From Bacillota bacterium (GTDB taxonomy: Bacteria; Bacillota_A; Clostridia; Lutisporales; Lutisporaceae): a DNA stretch of 6,252 nt. Every line of letters starts with the position of its first letter. Positions within the stretch are counted from its first letter, which is position 1. The stretch spans positions 1-6,252 of the forward strand of contig JAKJBT010000091.1 of NCBI GenBank assembly GCA_022706865.1, given 5' to 3'. Both the position numbers and the translations under genes were made by a program. This document shows, piece by piece, positions 1-5,933 of this stretch. The notes beneath the pieces are model-generated. The model was given only the letters and a program-made list of their open reading frames with translations. It ran no database searches and was not told where the DNA came from.

Positions 1-30
1 AAGTGCGATGATTTTATGCTTCAGCTTCAT
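1..30 (-). CDS. Probable sensor histidine kinase, 5' end only (cut by window edge)
   Basis: Reading leftward, an ATG at 30-28 opens a frame that stays open to the edge of the window and gives ten residues, MKLKHKIIAL. The ATG overlaps the TGA of the response regulator (27-29) in an ATGA junction, the classic translational coupling of regulator and kinase genes. A GAGG sits 9 nt upstream of the ATG, inside the end of the regulator gene. The basic start leading into hydrophobic residues fits the cytoplasmic stub before the first membrane helix of a membrane-bound histidine kinase. No kinase motif is inside the window, so the identity is inferred only from position, overlap and this N-terminus. 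Another membrane or regulatory protein is possible. Confidence 0.6.
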   Translation of the reverse strand, partial: MKLKHKIIAL

Positions 31-698
31 ACCTGTACCTCAAATTTATAACCGATACCAAATACGGTTTTTATAAAAAAGCTGTATTTTCCAAGCTTCT
101 TTCTCAGCCTCTGCACATGCATGTCCACAGTTCTGCTGTCACCGATGTATTCAAATTTCCACACCAGTTCAAGAAGGTTCTCCCTGGAGAAGACTTTTCT
201 CTGATTTTCGCAGAGAACCAGAAGAAGGTCATATTCCTTCGGAGTCAGTATGATTTCTTCCTCATCCACATAGACCTGCCGCTCCGATGGGTTAATCATT
301 ATGGGTCCTAATTGTATATTGGGATCATCCTTGGGTTCGGATTTATTAATCCTTTTGAGGACGGTTTTAATCCTCGCGGTCAACTCCCTGCTGTCGAAGG
401 GCTTGGTGATATAATCATCTGCGCCCAGCTCAAGTCCGTAAACCTTGTCCTTAATGTCGTTCTTTGCCGTAAGCATTATGATTGGTATGTTTAAATCCTG
501 AAGCTTTTTGCAGACTTCAAATCCGTTGATATCGGGAAGCATTATATCCAGCAGTATCAAGTCTGGCATAAAAATCGGCGCAGCTTTGACAGCTTGCTTG
601 CCGGTATAGCATACGCACGTATCGAAGCCTTCCAATTCAAGATTAATCTTAATCAGGTCAACAATTGCCGGTTCGTCATCAACTATGAGAATTTTCAA
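27..698 (-). CDS. OmpR/PhoB-family two-component response regulator
   Basis: DNA-binding transcription regulator activated by phosphorylation from a partner histidine kinase. Counted from the TTG start, the receiver domain (about 1-117) has the acidic pair D7/D8 in KILIVDDEP, phospho-acceptor D51 in LLDIMLPD, switch T77 and the invariant K99 in TKPF. The winged-helix effector domain (about 128-223) ends in the typical TVDMHVQRLRKKL recognition helix and the KTVFGIGYKF wing. The length of 223 aa is normal. Start choice: a GTG at 707 would add three residues (MIP), but it lies inside AGGTGATCC (709-701), a nine-base match to the 16S anti-Shine-Dalgarno, while the TTG at 698 follows that site at ideal spacing and gives the canonical MKILIVDDE. 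A kinase start overlaps its stop. The sequence resembles PhoP/ResD/WalR-type regulators, but the stimulus and targets cannot be read. Confidence 0.95.
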   Translation of the reverse strand: MKILIVDDEPAIVDLIKINLELEGFDTCVCYTGKQAVKAAPIFMPDLILLDIMLPDINGFEVCKKLQDLNIPIIMLTAKNDIKDKVYGLELGADDYITKPFDSRELTARIKTVLKRINKSEPKDDPNIQLGPIMINPSERQVYVDEEEIILTPKEYDLLLVLCENQRKVFSRENLLELVWKFEYIGDSRTVDMHVQRLRKKLGKYSFFIKTVFGIGYKFEVQV

Positions 699-700
699 TG

Positions 701-709
701 GGATCACCT
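701..709 (-). promoter_or_regulatory. Extended ribosome binding site deciding the regulator start
   Basis: AGGTGATCC on the minus strand matches nine contiguous bases of the sequence complementary to the 16S rRNA 3' end (AGGAGGTGATCC). Its AGG core ends 8 nt before the TTG at 698. The alternative GTG start at 707-705 is contained in the site itself and has almost no spacing to any upstream purine tract, so the TTG is favoured. Confidence 0.6.
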
Positions 710-734
710 GCCTGTAGAGTAATTGCGTGTACTA

Positions 735-784
735 ATATTTTAACATAAAAAGTCGTTAATGTTGTATATATTTTGTAACATAAA
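735..784. repeat. Spaced direct repeat upstream of the response regulator
   Basis: On the plus strand ATATTTTAACATAAA (735-749) recurs as ATATTTTGTAACATAAA (768-784). The copies are identical apart from a two-base GT insertion in the second and lie about 33-35 bp apart, roughly three helical turns. One copy covers the proposed -10 of the regulator. OmpR-family regulators usually bind spaced direct repeats, so an autoregulatory operator is a reasonable inference, but the A+T richness means chance cannot be excluded. Confidence 0.4.
737..745 (-). promoter_or_regulatory. Probable extended -10 promoter of the response regulator
   Basis: On the minus strand TG-T-TAAAAT (745-737) matches the extended -10 form TGnTATAAT with one mismatch. 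The predicted start point, near 730, would give a 5' leader of about 30 nt to the TTG start. The -35 position at 17-nt spacing reads ACAACA, only three of six to consensus, as is common with extended -10 promoters. It overlaps one copy of the direct repeat at 735-749. Confidence 0.45.
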
Positions 785-830
785 GCATGTCCGAATATTC
801 CGGCTGCGGTGCATGAGGCTTTGGGCATAG

Positions 831-1988
831 CTATTTTGCTGTAAATTCCTCCTTGATCCGCTTCAGAAGCTCTTTATCCGTCAATATATCATATCCGGTC
901 AGCGCAAGGGCACAGGCACCTTTAACCAGCGCATCATGGGCTCTGTCCGTCAGAGTTGCATCCCTGAATTCAGTTGTGTGCCCGACCAAACTGGTATCCG
1001 ATATGGAGATGTAAGGATGAATTGACGGAACCACATAGCTTACATTGCCCATGTCCAAAGAACCGAAACTGGATCTTTCGGCGTTTATTTCACTTACACC
1101 GGCAAGCCTGAGGTTTTCTGTGAAGGCCTTCGACATAATCATGTTCGTTCTCATGTCATCATAGGACAGCTCATAGTTGCTTATTTCCAAAGAAGCACCT
1201 GTCATAAGGGCAGCCCCTCTTGCTATATTTTTTACCTTCTCAGCCACTTCCTTGAGGTAATCCTTCTTTCCGGCCCTTATATAGAATTGTGCGACAGCTT
1301 TACTGGGCACCACATTTGCAGCTTTGCCTCCTTCAGCAATTATGCCGTGTATTCTCACATCAGGTGTAACATGCTGCCTCAGGGCATTTATACCGTTAAA
1401 GGTAAGTATGACTGCATCCAGTGCATTAATGCCCTCATGGGGAGAGGATGCTGCGTGGCTTGACTTGCCCCTGAAGTCGAATTGAATTGCATCCATTGCC
1501 AAGGAGCTTCCGCTTTCATAGGTTTTGTCCTCCGGGTGCAATATCATAGCCGCATCAATATCATTGAATACACCTTTTTCTGCCATGTACACCTTTGCTC
1601 CGTCCGTTTCTTCTGCAGGAGTGCCGAGGACTGTTATACGGCCTCCGGTTTCATGCAGGACTTTGCTGAGGCCTGCCGCAGCCCCGCAGCTCATGGTTCC
1701 TATCATATTATGGCCGCAGCCGTGGCCAACTTCGGGCAAGGCATCGTATTCGCACAGGAAGGCCACATTCGGCCCGGGTCTTTTGCTGTCATAAACCGAT
1801 TTAAAAGCAGTGGGCTTGCCTATTATGTCTGTTTCGACAGAGAACCCTTTTGATTCAAGGAAGGAGGTCAGCTTTTCAACTGCCTTGTATTCATGGTTCC
1901 CCAATTCCGGGTTGAGGCATATGTAGTCGCTTATTTCGCAAAGCTCCTCTTTCATTGTCTGGATTTCTTTCATAATTAAATCTTTCAT
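831..1988 (-). CDS. M20 family metallopeptidase/amidohydrolase (M20D, PM20D2/AbgB-like)
   Basis: A cytoplasmic metal-dependent hydrolase of 385 aa, the usual family length. Members remove an amino acid or acyl group from dipeptides or N-acyl amino acids. The PM20D2 subgroup acts on dipeptides such as beta-alanyl-lysine, and AbgB acts on p-aminobenzoyl-glutamate. Visible motifs are FLCEYDALPEVGHGCGHN (residues 77-94), with C91 and H93 as M20D-type metal ligands, the acidic pair E126/E127 in TPAEE, H151 in LHPED, and the final ligand H337 in VGHTTEF. The inserted lid/dimerisation domain (about 165-280) carries GKSSHAASSPHEGINALDA with conserved H178. There is no signal peptide. The ATG at 1988 has a GGAGGA site 5 nt upstream. 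It diverges from the MATE exporter and precedes the response regulator on the same strand. The substrate cannot be assigned from sequence. Confidence 0.93.
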   Translation of the reverse strand: MKDLIMKEIQTMKEELCEISDYICLNPELGNHEYKAVEKLTSFLESKGFSVETDIIGKPTAFKSVYDSKRPGPNVAFLCEYDALPEVGHGCGHNMIGTMSCGAAAGLSKVLHETGGRITVLGTPAEETDGAKVYMAEKGVFNDIDAAMILHPEDKTYESGSSLAMDAIQFDFRGKSSHAASSPHEGINALDAVILTFNGINALRQHVTPDVRIHGIIAEGGKAANVVPSKAVAQFYIRAGKKDYLKEVAEKVKNIARGAALMTGASLEISNYELSYDDMRTNMIMSKAFTENLRLAGVSEINAERSSFGSLDMGNVSYVVPSIHPYISISDTSLVGHTTEFRDATLTDRAHDALVKGACALALTGYDILTDKELLKRIKEEFTAK

Positions 1989-2122
1989 GGATTCCTCCGA
2001 TTTATTATCTGTTTATGCCTATATTATACAATATTATATGGTTTTACTCACATGAAATTTGATATAGAAAAAATTACTTATAAGAGGTAGAATAAGGATA
2101 TGATTAAGATGCGGAGGATCAT
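1989..2122. promoter_or_regulatory. Divergent intergenic promoter region between the M20 and MATE genes
   Basis: This 134-bp A+T-rich spacer must start both divergent genes. Toward the M20 gene (minus strand) there are two perfect TATAAT boxes 10 bp apart, at 2038-2033 and 2028-2023. The nearer one has only a weak -35 (GTGAGT at 2051-2046, spacer 17) and would leave a leader of about 30 nt. Toward the MATE gene a TTGATA (2059-2064) and a TATAAG (2079-2084) are present but only 14 bp apart, so that pair is doubtful. CTTATAAG (2077-2084) is an 8-bp palindrome. Ribosome sites are GGAGGA for the M20 gene and GGAGG (2113-2117) for the MATE gene. Confidence 0.45.
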
Positions 2123-3487
2123 ATGGAACAGACAACAGAGAAGAAAAGCCTGCTTTCAGGGATATTGACACTTTCAATACCTACAATGCTCGGCATGATG
2201 CTGGACATGACATATGAAATTGTAGACATGGCATGGGTTGCAAAGCTGTCGATAAACTCTGTAGCAGCTGTTACGATTTTTGCAACAATATGGTGGATAT
2301 TGGATATAGTTAATAGCATTGTGGGGACAAGCTCAGTAACCATTATATCAAGATATTTCGGCGCCGGAAACCGGGAAAAGACTGTGGAAGCCATTGAACA
2401 GACGATTATATTCAAGTTCCTGCTGGCATTGATTGTGGGAATATTAATGAGTTTTATCATACCGTACATATTAAGCCCTCTGGCCGGAAACAGCCAGGTG
2501 CTTGAGGAGTCGGTGATATATGGGAGGATAAGGCTTATCACTCTACCTCTGGCTTTTTCCTCTTATTCCGTAAACACTGCTTTAAGGTGCATAGGGGATG
2601 CAAGGAAGCCCCTGTATATTATGGCTATATCGGGAGTTTTGAATATTATTCTTGACCCCATAATGATATTTGATGTCATACCATTTATAGGAGTAAGGGG
2701 AATGGGACTGGGAGTAGCCGGAGCCGCCTATGCAACGGTAATATCCCAGGCAGCCGCCTTTATTGTGGGTTTGTACATACTTATGTCCGGCAAGACTTTT
2801 ATAAAGGTTGGCTTCAAGAGAGGTATATACTTTGTCGGGGCTTTGGATAAAAAGCTGTTGACAATAGGCTTGCCGACAGGATTGGAGGGGCTGCTCAGAA
2901 ATCTCGGATACTTTGTAGTCATGAGGTTCATAGCATCTTTTGGGGTTGGTGTTGTTGCTGCATACGGGATATGCATACGGATCATCAGTCTGGTGATAAT
3001 GCCGGTATTTGGTTTACAGATGGGTTCAGGTGTGATTGTAGGCCAGAGCCTGGGATCCTCCGATTGCGCCAGGGCTGAAAAAACAGGATATCTGACAGCA
3101 AAGCTCTCTTTTTGGATAATGCTTGTTTCAGGAGTTGTACTGGCACTATTTCCGGGTCCGATTATGGGTATTTTTACGTCAGGAGAAGACATAATAGGAA
3201 TAGGTTCAGTATTTTTGAGATATTATGCGGTTGCAACGCTTTTTATGGGCCCTGCGGGAGGGTTGGCTTCAATATTGTACGGAGCGGGGGACAATGTTCC
3301 TTCGATGTTGGCTGCCCTGACTTCGGTATGGCTCGTTCAGATACCGATGCTGTATTTTTTCGTGCAGGTATTGCAGATGAATGTCGAGTGGGTCTGGATA
3401 TCATTTATTGTAGCTTATGCCGTTCATTTTGCAGTGATAGCGTATTTTGTAAGAAAGGGCAGCTGGAAGCATAAATGTGTGATTTAG
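2123..3487 (+). CDS. MATE family multidrug/toxin efflux transporter
   Basis: An inner-membrane antiporter of 454 aa, normal for the family, which uses the sodium or proton gradient to expel organic cations or other small toxic compounds. The sequence is hydrophobic throughout and can be read as two halves of six helices. In helix 1, YEIVDMAWVAKLS (31-43) keeps an aspartate (D35) at the position where ion-coupling acidic residues lie in NorM-type proteins. After helix 5, the family signature ALRCIGDARKP followed by LNIILDPIMIF (153-183) is clear. In the C-terminal half, GLQMGSGVIVGQSLGS (297-312) and the late ASILYGAGDNVPSM (382-395) are the matching repeats. The start has GGAGG 5 nt upstream. 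pepF follows after 23 nt, suggesting one transcript. The substrate is unknown. Confidence 0.93.
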   Translation: MEQTTEKKSLLSGILTLSIPTMLGMMLDMTYEIVDMAWVAKLSINSVAAVTIFATIWWILDIVNSIVGTSSVTIISRYFGAGNREKTVEAIEQTIIFKFLLALIVGILMSFIIPYILSPLAGNSQVLEESVIYGRIRLITLPLAFSSYSVNTALRCIGDARKPLYIMAISGVLNIILDPIMIFDVIPFIGVRGMGLGVAGAAYATVISQAAAFIVGLYILMSGKTFIKVGFKRGIYFVGALDKKLLTIGLPTGLEGLLRNLGYFVVMRFIASFGVGVVAAYGICIRIISLVIMPVFGLQMGSGVIVGQSLGSSDCARAEKTGYLTAKLSFWIMLVSGVVLALFPGPIMGIFTSGEDIIGIGSVFLRYYAVATLFMGPAGGLASILYGAGDNVPSMLAALTSVWLVQIPMLYFFVQVLQMNVEWVWISFIVAYAVHFAVIAYFVRKGSWKHKCVI

Positions 3488-3510
3488 GAATTTCTTAAAA
3501 GCGAGGGATT

Positions 3511-5343
3511 ATGATGGTCAATAAAGGTTCAAACATTCCGAAAAGGAATGAAATACCTCAGGAATACAAGTGGAGGCTTGAAGACATATATTCTTCAAAT
3601 GATTTGTGGGAGAAGGATTTCCAAAGAGTAAAGCAAATGGCGGATTCCCTGCTGCCTTACAAGGATGCTATGGCTGAAAGCGCTGATAAGCTGCTGGAAT
3701 GCCTTAATATGAGTACTGAAATGAACAGGCTTTTTGAGAAGGTATACGTGTACGCACATATGAGAAGCCATGAAGACAGCACCGATTCTTTTTATCAGGG
3801 GCTTGCCGACAGGGCGGATTCCCTGGGGGTAACAGTAGGCAGCACCGGTTCTTTTATTGTACCGGGTATCCTTGCTGTGCCTGATGAGACGCTGGAAGCT
3901 TTTCTTAAGGAAAGCGAAGGCTTAAGGTTTTATAAAAGGTTTCTGGATGAAATAAGGAGAAAGAAGCCCCATATTCTGAATGCGGGCGAGGAGCAGATTC
4001 TGGCCATGGCCGGGGAAATGGCCCGGGCTCCGGAGACGATATTCGGTATGCTTAATAACGCTGACATGAAGTTCCCGCATATCAAGGATGAAAAGGGAAA
4101 TGAGCTGGAGCTTACAAAGGGCAGGTATATTCAGTTAATGGAAAGCAGCGACAGAAGAGTCAGGAAGGATGCCTTTGAGGGGATGTACAGCACTTATTCA
4201 AAGCAGAAGAATACCCTGGCAGCACTTCTCAATGCCAATGTAAAGGCGAATATGTTCAGCGCAAGGGTGAGGAAGTACGGCTCGGCAAGAGAGGAATCCC
4301 TTTTTGAGGACAATGTGAAGGAAGAGGTATATGACAACCTTATTGCTGCAATGCACGACAATATGAACCTGATGCACCGGTATGTGAAGCTCAGAAAAAG
4401 GATAATGGGGCTTGAGGAGCTGCATATGTACGATCTGTATGTTCCGATGATAAAGGAAGTTAAAATGGAAATACCTTTTGAGGAGGCAAAGAAGATTGTC
4501 AGGGAAGGGCTGGAGATACTCGGGGAGGATTATGGCAGAAACCTTGAAAAGGGCTTGAACTCAGGCTGGATAGATGTTTATGAGAATGAAGGGAAGAGAA
4601 GCGGTGCATACTCCTGGGGCTGTTATGACTCACATCCCTATGTGCTTCTGAATCATAATGACACTTTGAATAATATGTTCACCCTGGCCCACGAAATGGG
4701 CCATGCGCTGCACAGCTATTATTCCGACAGCAATCAGCCGTATATTTATGCTCAGTATAAGATATTCGTAGCCGAAGTGGCATCGACTGTTAATGAATCC
4801 CTGGTAATGAACTATCTCCTGAATACAACCATCGACCAAAAAAGAAAAATGTATCTCCTGAACTACTTTATGGAGCAGTTCAGGACCACTGTATACAGGC
4901 AGACCATGTTTGCTGAATTTGAAAAGATTATCCATGAAAAGGCTGAGTCCGGGGAAGCATTGACTGCAGAGCTGCTGTGCTCCATATACAGGGATCTGAA
5001 CATACTTTATTATGGGCCGGACATTGTTGTGGACCACCTGATTGACATGGAATGGGCAAGAATTCCGCATTTTTACAGCAGCTTCTACGTATACAAGTAT
5101 GCAACGGGTTTTTCAGCAGCTATGTCCATATCACAGCAGATACTGAAAGAGGGTAAGCCTGCGGTGGACCGCTATCTGGAATTCCTGAAAAGCGGCAGCT
5201 CGGATTATCCCATAGAGCTTTTGAAGATTGCCAATGTTGACATGTCGACAAAAGAGCCGGTGGACAATGCCCTTAAGCTGTTCGGCAGCCTTCTTGACCA
5301 GATGGAGGAGCTGCTTCATCCTCTGAACGGGGCTTTTTCTTGA
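3511..5343 (+). CDS. pepF: Oligoendopeptidase F, M3 family zinc metallopeptidase
   Basis: A cytoplasmic zinc endopeptidase of 610 aa that cuts short oligopeptides (typically 7-17 residues) and so takes part in recycling of imported or internal peptides. The catalytic motif HEMGH is at 394-398 in TLAHEMGHALHSYYS. The third zinc ligand is E422 in FVAEVASTVNES, and the substrate-binding aromatic segment HFYSSFYVYKYATGF spans 520-534. The N-terminal helical lobe begins with the family-typical YKWRLEDIYSS (19-29). The length is normal and no residue is missing. A GAGG at 3503-3506 lies 4 nt from the ATG at 3511 and 7 nt from the ATG at 3514, so the true start may be the second methionine. It lies 23 nt after the MATE gene, with no terminator between. 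No terminator follows it immediately, and its stop codon overlaps the promoter of the next gene. Confidence 0.95.
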   Translation: MMVNKGSNIPKRNEIPQEYKWRLEDIYSSNDLWEKDFQRVKQMADSLLPYKDAMAESADKLLECLNMSTEMNRLFEKVYVYAHMRSHEDSTDSFYQGLADRADSLGVTVGSTGSFIVPGILAVPDETLEAFLKESEGLRFYKRFLDEIRRKKPHILNAGEEQILAMAGEMARAPETIFGMLNNADMKFPHIKDEKGNELELTKGRYIQLMESSDRRVRKDAFEGMYSTYSKQKNTLAALLNANVKANMFSARVRKYGSAREESLFEDNVKEEVYDNLIAAMHDNMNLMHRYVKLRKRIMGLEELHMYDLYVPMIKEVKMEIPFEEAKKIVREGLEILGEDYGRNLEKGLNSGWIDVYENEGKRSGAYSWGCYDSHPYVLLNHNDTLNNMFTLAHEMGHALHSYYSDSNQPYIYAQYKIFVAEVASTVNESLVMNYLLNTTIDQKRKMYLLNYFMEQFRTTVYRQTMFAEFEKIIHEKAESGEALTAELLCSIYRDLNILYYGPDIVVDHLIDMEWARIPHFYSSFYVYKYATGFSAAMSISQQILKEGKPAVDRYLEFLKSGSSDYPIELLKIANVDMSTKEPVDNALKLFGSLLDQMEELLHPLNGAFS

Positions 5344-5369
5344 CAGTAATATGACGCATTGGGTATAAT
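5340..5369 (+). promoter_or_regulatory. Perfect-consensus sigma-A promoter overlapping the pepF stop codon
   Basis: TTGACA (5340-5345) and TATAAT (5364-5369) both match consensus at six of six positions, with an 18-bp spacer. The -35 box contains the TGA stop of pepF (5341-5343). Transcription would start near 5376 and produce a leader of about 147 nt before the CD3324-like gene. This strong constitutive-type promoter makes that gene independent of the MATE-pepF operon. Confidence 0.8.
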
Positions 5370-5382
5370 GAAAGAAATTATT

Positions 5383-5406
5383 ATGGAAAGGAGAATGACG
5401 TATTAG
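5383..5406 (+). other. Orphan Shine-Dalgarno with a 7-codon frame (possible gene-start remnant)
   Basis: AAAGGAG (5387-5393) is a strong ribosome site with no gene at proper spacing. The frame through it, MERRMTY then TAG, is only seven codons, and the ATG at 5395 lies one base after the GGAG. It could be a second tiny leader frame, or the stranded start region of a former gene downstream of pepF that was lost when the A+T-rich block to the right was acquired. Neither reading can be proved here. Confidence 0.2.
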
Positions 5407-5435
5407 TTTAGCAAATTCATCGGAGTCGGTTCATT

Positions 5436-5471
5436 ATGTATAGCAAAGGCTATTACATAATAAACTGTTGA
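5436..5471 (+). other. Possible leader peptide, 11 codons (MYSKGYYIINC)
   Basis: The ATG at 5436 opens an 11-residue frame ending in TGA at 5469-5471. A GGAG (5422-5425) lies 10 nt upstream, slightly long but usable. The frame runs through the whole 5' arm of the first leader hairpin (5444-5454) and stops 5 nt before its 3' arm, which is the arrangement expected of a translated attenuator leader. Three tyrosines and three isoleucines fall in 11 residues. Coding is inferred from placement, as the frame is short enough to occur by chance. Confidence 0.3.
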
Positions 5472-5487
5472 AATGGAATAGCCTTTG
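5444..5487 (+). promoter_or_regulatory. Leader hairpin 1: 11-bp perfect inverted repeat
   Basis: CAAAGGCTATT (5444-5454) pairs perfectly with AATAGCCTTTG (5477-5487) around a 22-nt loop. In RNA a G-U and an A-U pair (5443-5488, 5442-5489) can extend it to 13 pairs. It is followed by TTCGATCC rather than a run of T, so it is not a standard intrinsic terminator. Its 3' end overlaps the 5' arm of hairpin 2, so the two structures compete at 5486-5490. Confidence 0.6.
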
Positions 5488-5520
5488 TTCGATCCTAAAC
5501 AATAACGATTAGGAGGAACA
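5486..5520 (+). promoter_or_regulatory. Leader hairpin 2: sequesters the ribosome binding site
   Basis: TGTTC (5486-5490) pairs with GAACA (5516-5520) and TCCTAA (5493-5498) pairs with TTAGGA (5509-5514), giving 11 pairs with a small GA/G internal loop and a 10-nt apical loop. The 3' arm contains the entire AGGAGG Shine-Dalgarno (5511-5516) of the gene starting at 5523. When formed, it should lower translation initiation. The lower five pairs use bases also claimed by hairpin 1. Confidence 0.5.
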
Positions 5521-5522
5521 TA

Positions 5523-5801
5523 ATGGCGTATAAACGTGCAATTGATCTTTTACCTGAAAACCTTATTAAAGCAATACAAAATTATATCGACGGAGAATAC
5601 ATTTATATTCCACGGAGAGACTGTAATAGAAAAAAGTGGGGCGATACTACTGCAACAAGGCAAGACCTTTTTGTACGGAATATTGAGCTTTATATGAAGT
5701 ATCAAAGTGGAGTTTCTGTGAAAGAATTAGAAAATATCTATTATTTGTCAGGTAAAACTATCTATAAAATTATTGCTGATATTAAGACGAATAATTATTG
5801 A
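5523..5801 (+). CDS. CD3324 family small helix-turn-helix protein (Mor-like)
   Basis: A 92-aa protein recognised as CD3324-like from its N-terminal AIDLLPENLIKAIQNYIDG, the following EYIYIPRR (25-32) and the C-terminal helix-turn-helix. The N-terminal part (about 5-30) resembles the oligomerisation segment of Mor-type phage activators. Residues 50-88 form a probable DNA-binding unit: a helix around FVRNIELYMKY, then VSVKELENIYYLS, turn, and recognition helix GKTIYKIIADIK. No target is known, and the family is of uncharacterised function. An ideal AGGAGG lies 6 nt before the ATG and is buried in a hairpin. A strong promoter lies upstream and an intrinsic terminator follows. G+C is about 31% by hand count, far below pepF, suggesting separate ancestry. 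A GNAT gene follows after 132 bp. Confidence is high that it is a gene, moderate for the family. Confidence 0.82.
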   Translation: MAYKRAIDLLPENLIKAIQNYIDGEYIYIPRRDCNRKKWGDTTATRQDLFVRNIELYMKYQSGVSVKELENIYYLSGKTIYKIIADIKTNNY

Positions 5802-5803
5802 AC

Positions 5804-5842
5804 AAGGTGCCATGAGCCAAAACCTCATGACACTTTTTATTT
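5804..5842 (+). terminator. Intrinsic terminator after the CD3324-like gene
   Basis: GTGCCATGAG (5807-5816) and CTCATGACAC (5824-5833) form a ten-position stem with a single C-A mismatch around a 7-nt loop. It is followed by TTTTTATTT (5834-5842) and preceded by AACAAG, so it is a standard rho-independent terminator. It begins three bases after the stop codon and separates this gene from the acetyltransferase. Confidence 0.8.
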
Positions 5843-5878
5843 CTGAAATATTTAAGAGAATTCTTGTGGTGATTGATA

Positions 5879-5887
5879 TGATATACT
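5879..5887 (+). promoter_or_regulatory. Extended -10 promoter of the acetyltransferase gene
   Basis: TG-A-TATACT (5879-5887) matches the extended -10 element with one mismatch. The -35 position at 17-bp spacing (AATTCT) is poor. Transcription would begin near 5894, leaving a leader of about 40 nt with a GGGGG ribosome site (5922-5926) 7 nt before the ATG. It lies downstream of the terminator, so the gene is probably its own transcription unit. Confidence 0.5.
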
Positions 5888-5933
5888 TATAGCACAAAAA
5901 TTTAATCTTAAATAAATTATCGGGGGTTTATAA

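Noticed and set aside
782..822. Imperfect inverted repeat (AAAGCATG against CATGAGGCTTT) and GAATATTC palindrome after the M20 gene, considered as its terminator
   Set aside because: The stem is broken by a four-base bulge, the loop is long and no T run follows on the minus strand, so a terminator is not supported. The 8-bp palindrome is short enough to be chance.
1482..1853. Plus-strand frames of 123 and 89 codons inside the M20 gene
   Set aside because: Both oppose the metal-binding core of the M20 enzyme, and neither has a domain or ribosome site.
2059..2084. TTGATA and TATAAG as a sigma-A promoter for the MATE gene
   Set aside because: The spacer is only 14 bp, well below the usual 16-18, so it is mentioned within the intergenic entry but not called as a promoter.
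2119..2541. A 140-codon minus-strand frame covering the start of the MATE gene
   Set aside because: It is antisense to the MATE N-terminus and would run into the divergent promoter region. The GGAGG and the family match support the plus-strand gene.
2728..3192. A 154-codon minus-strand frame inside the MATE gene
   Set aside because: It is a shadow of the membrane-protein codons on the plus strand, with no plausible start signal or family resemblance.
4630..5070. A 146-codon open frame on the minus strand inside pepF
   Set aside because: It lies wholly opposite the conserved catalytic region of PepF, has no ribosome site or recognisable domain, and its composition is explained by the codon pattern of the sense gene.
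5444..5490. Hairpin 1 as a rho-independent terminator for pepF
   Set aside because: The loop is 22 nt and the 3' flank is TTCGATCC rather than a T tract. A leader-regulatory role fits better, though partial termination cannot be ruled out.
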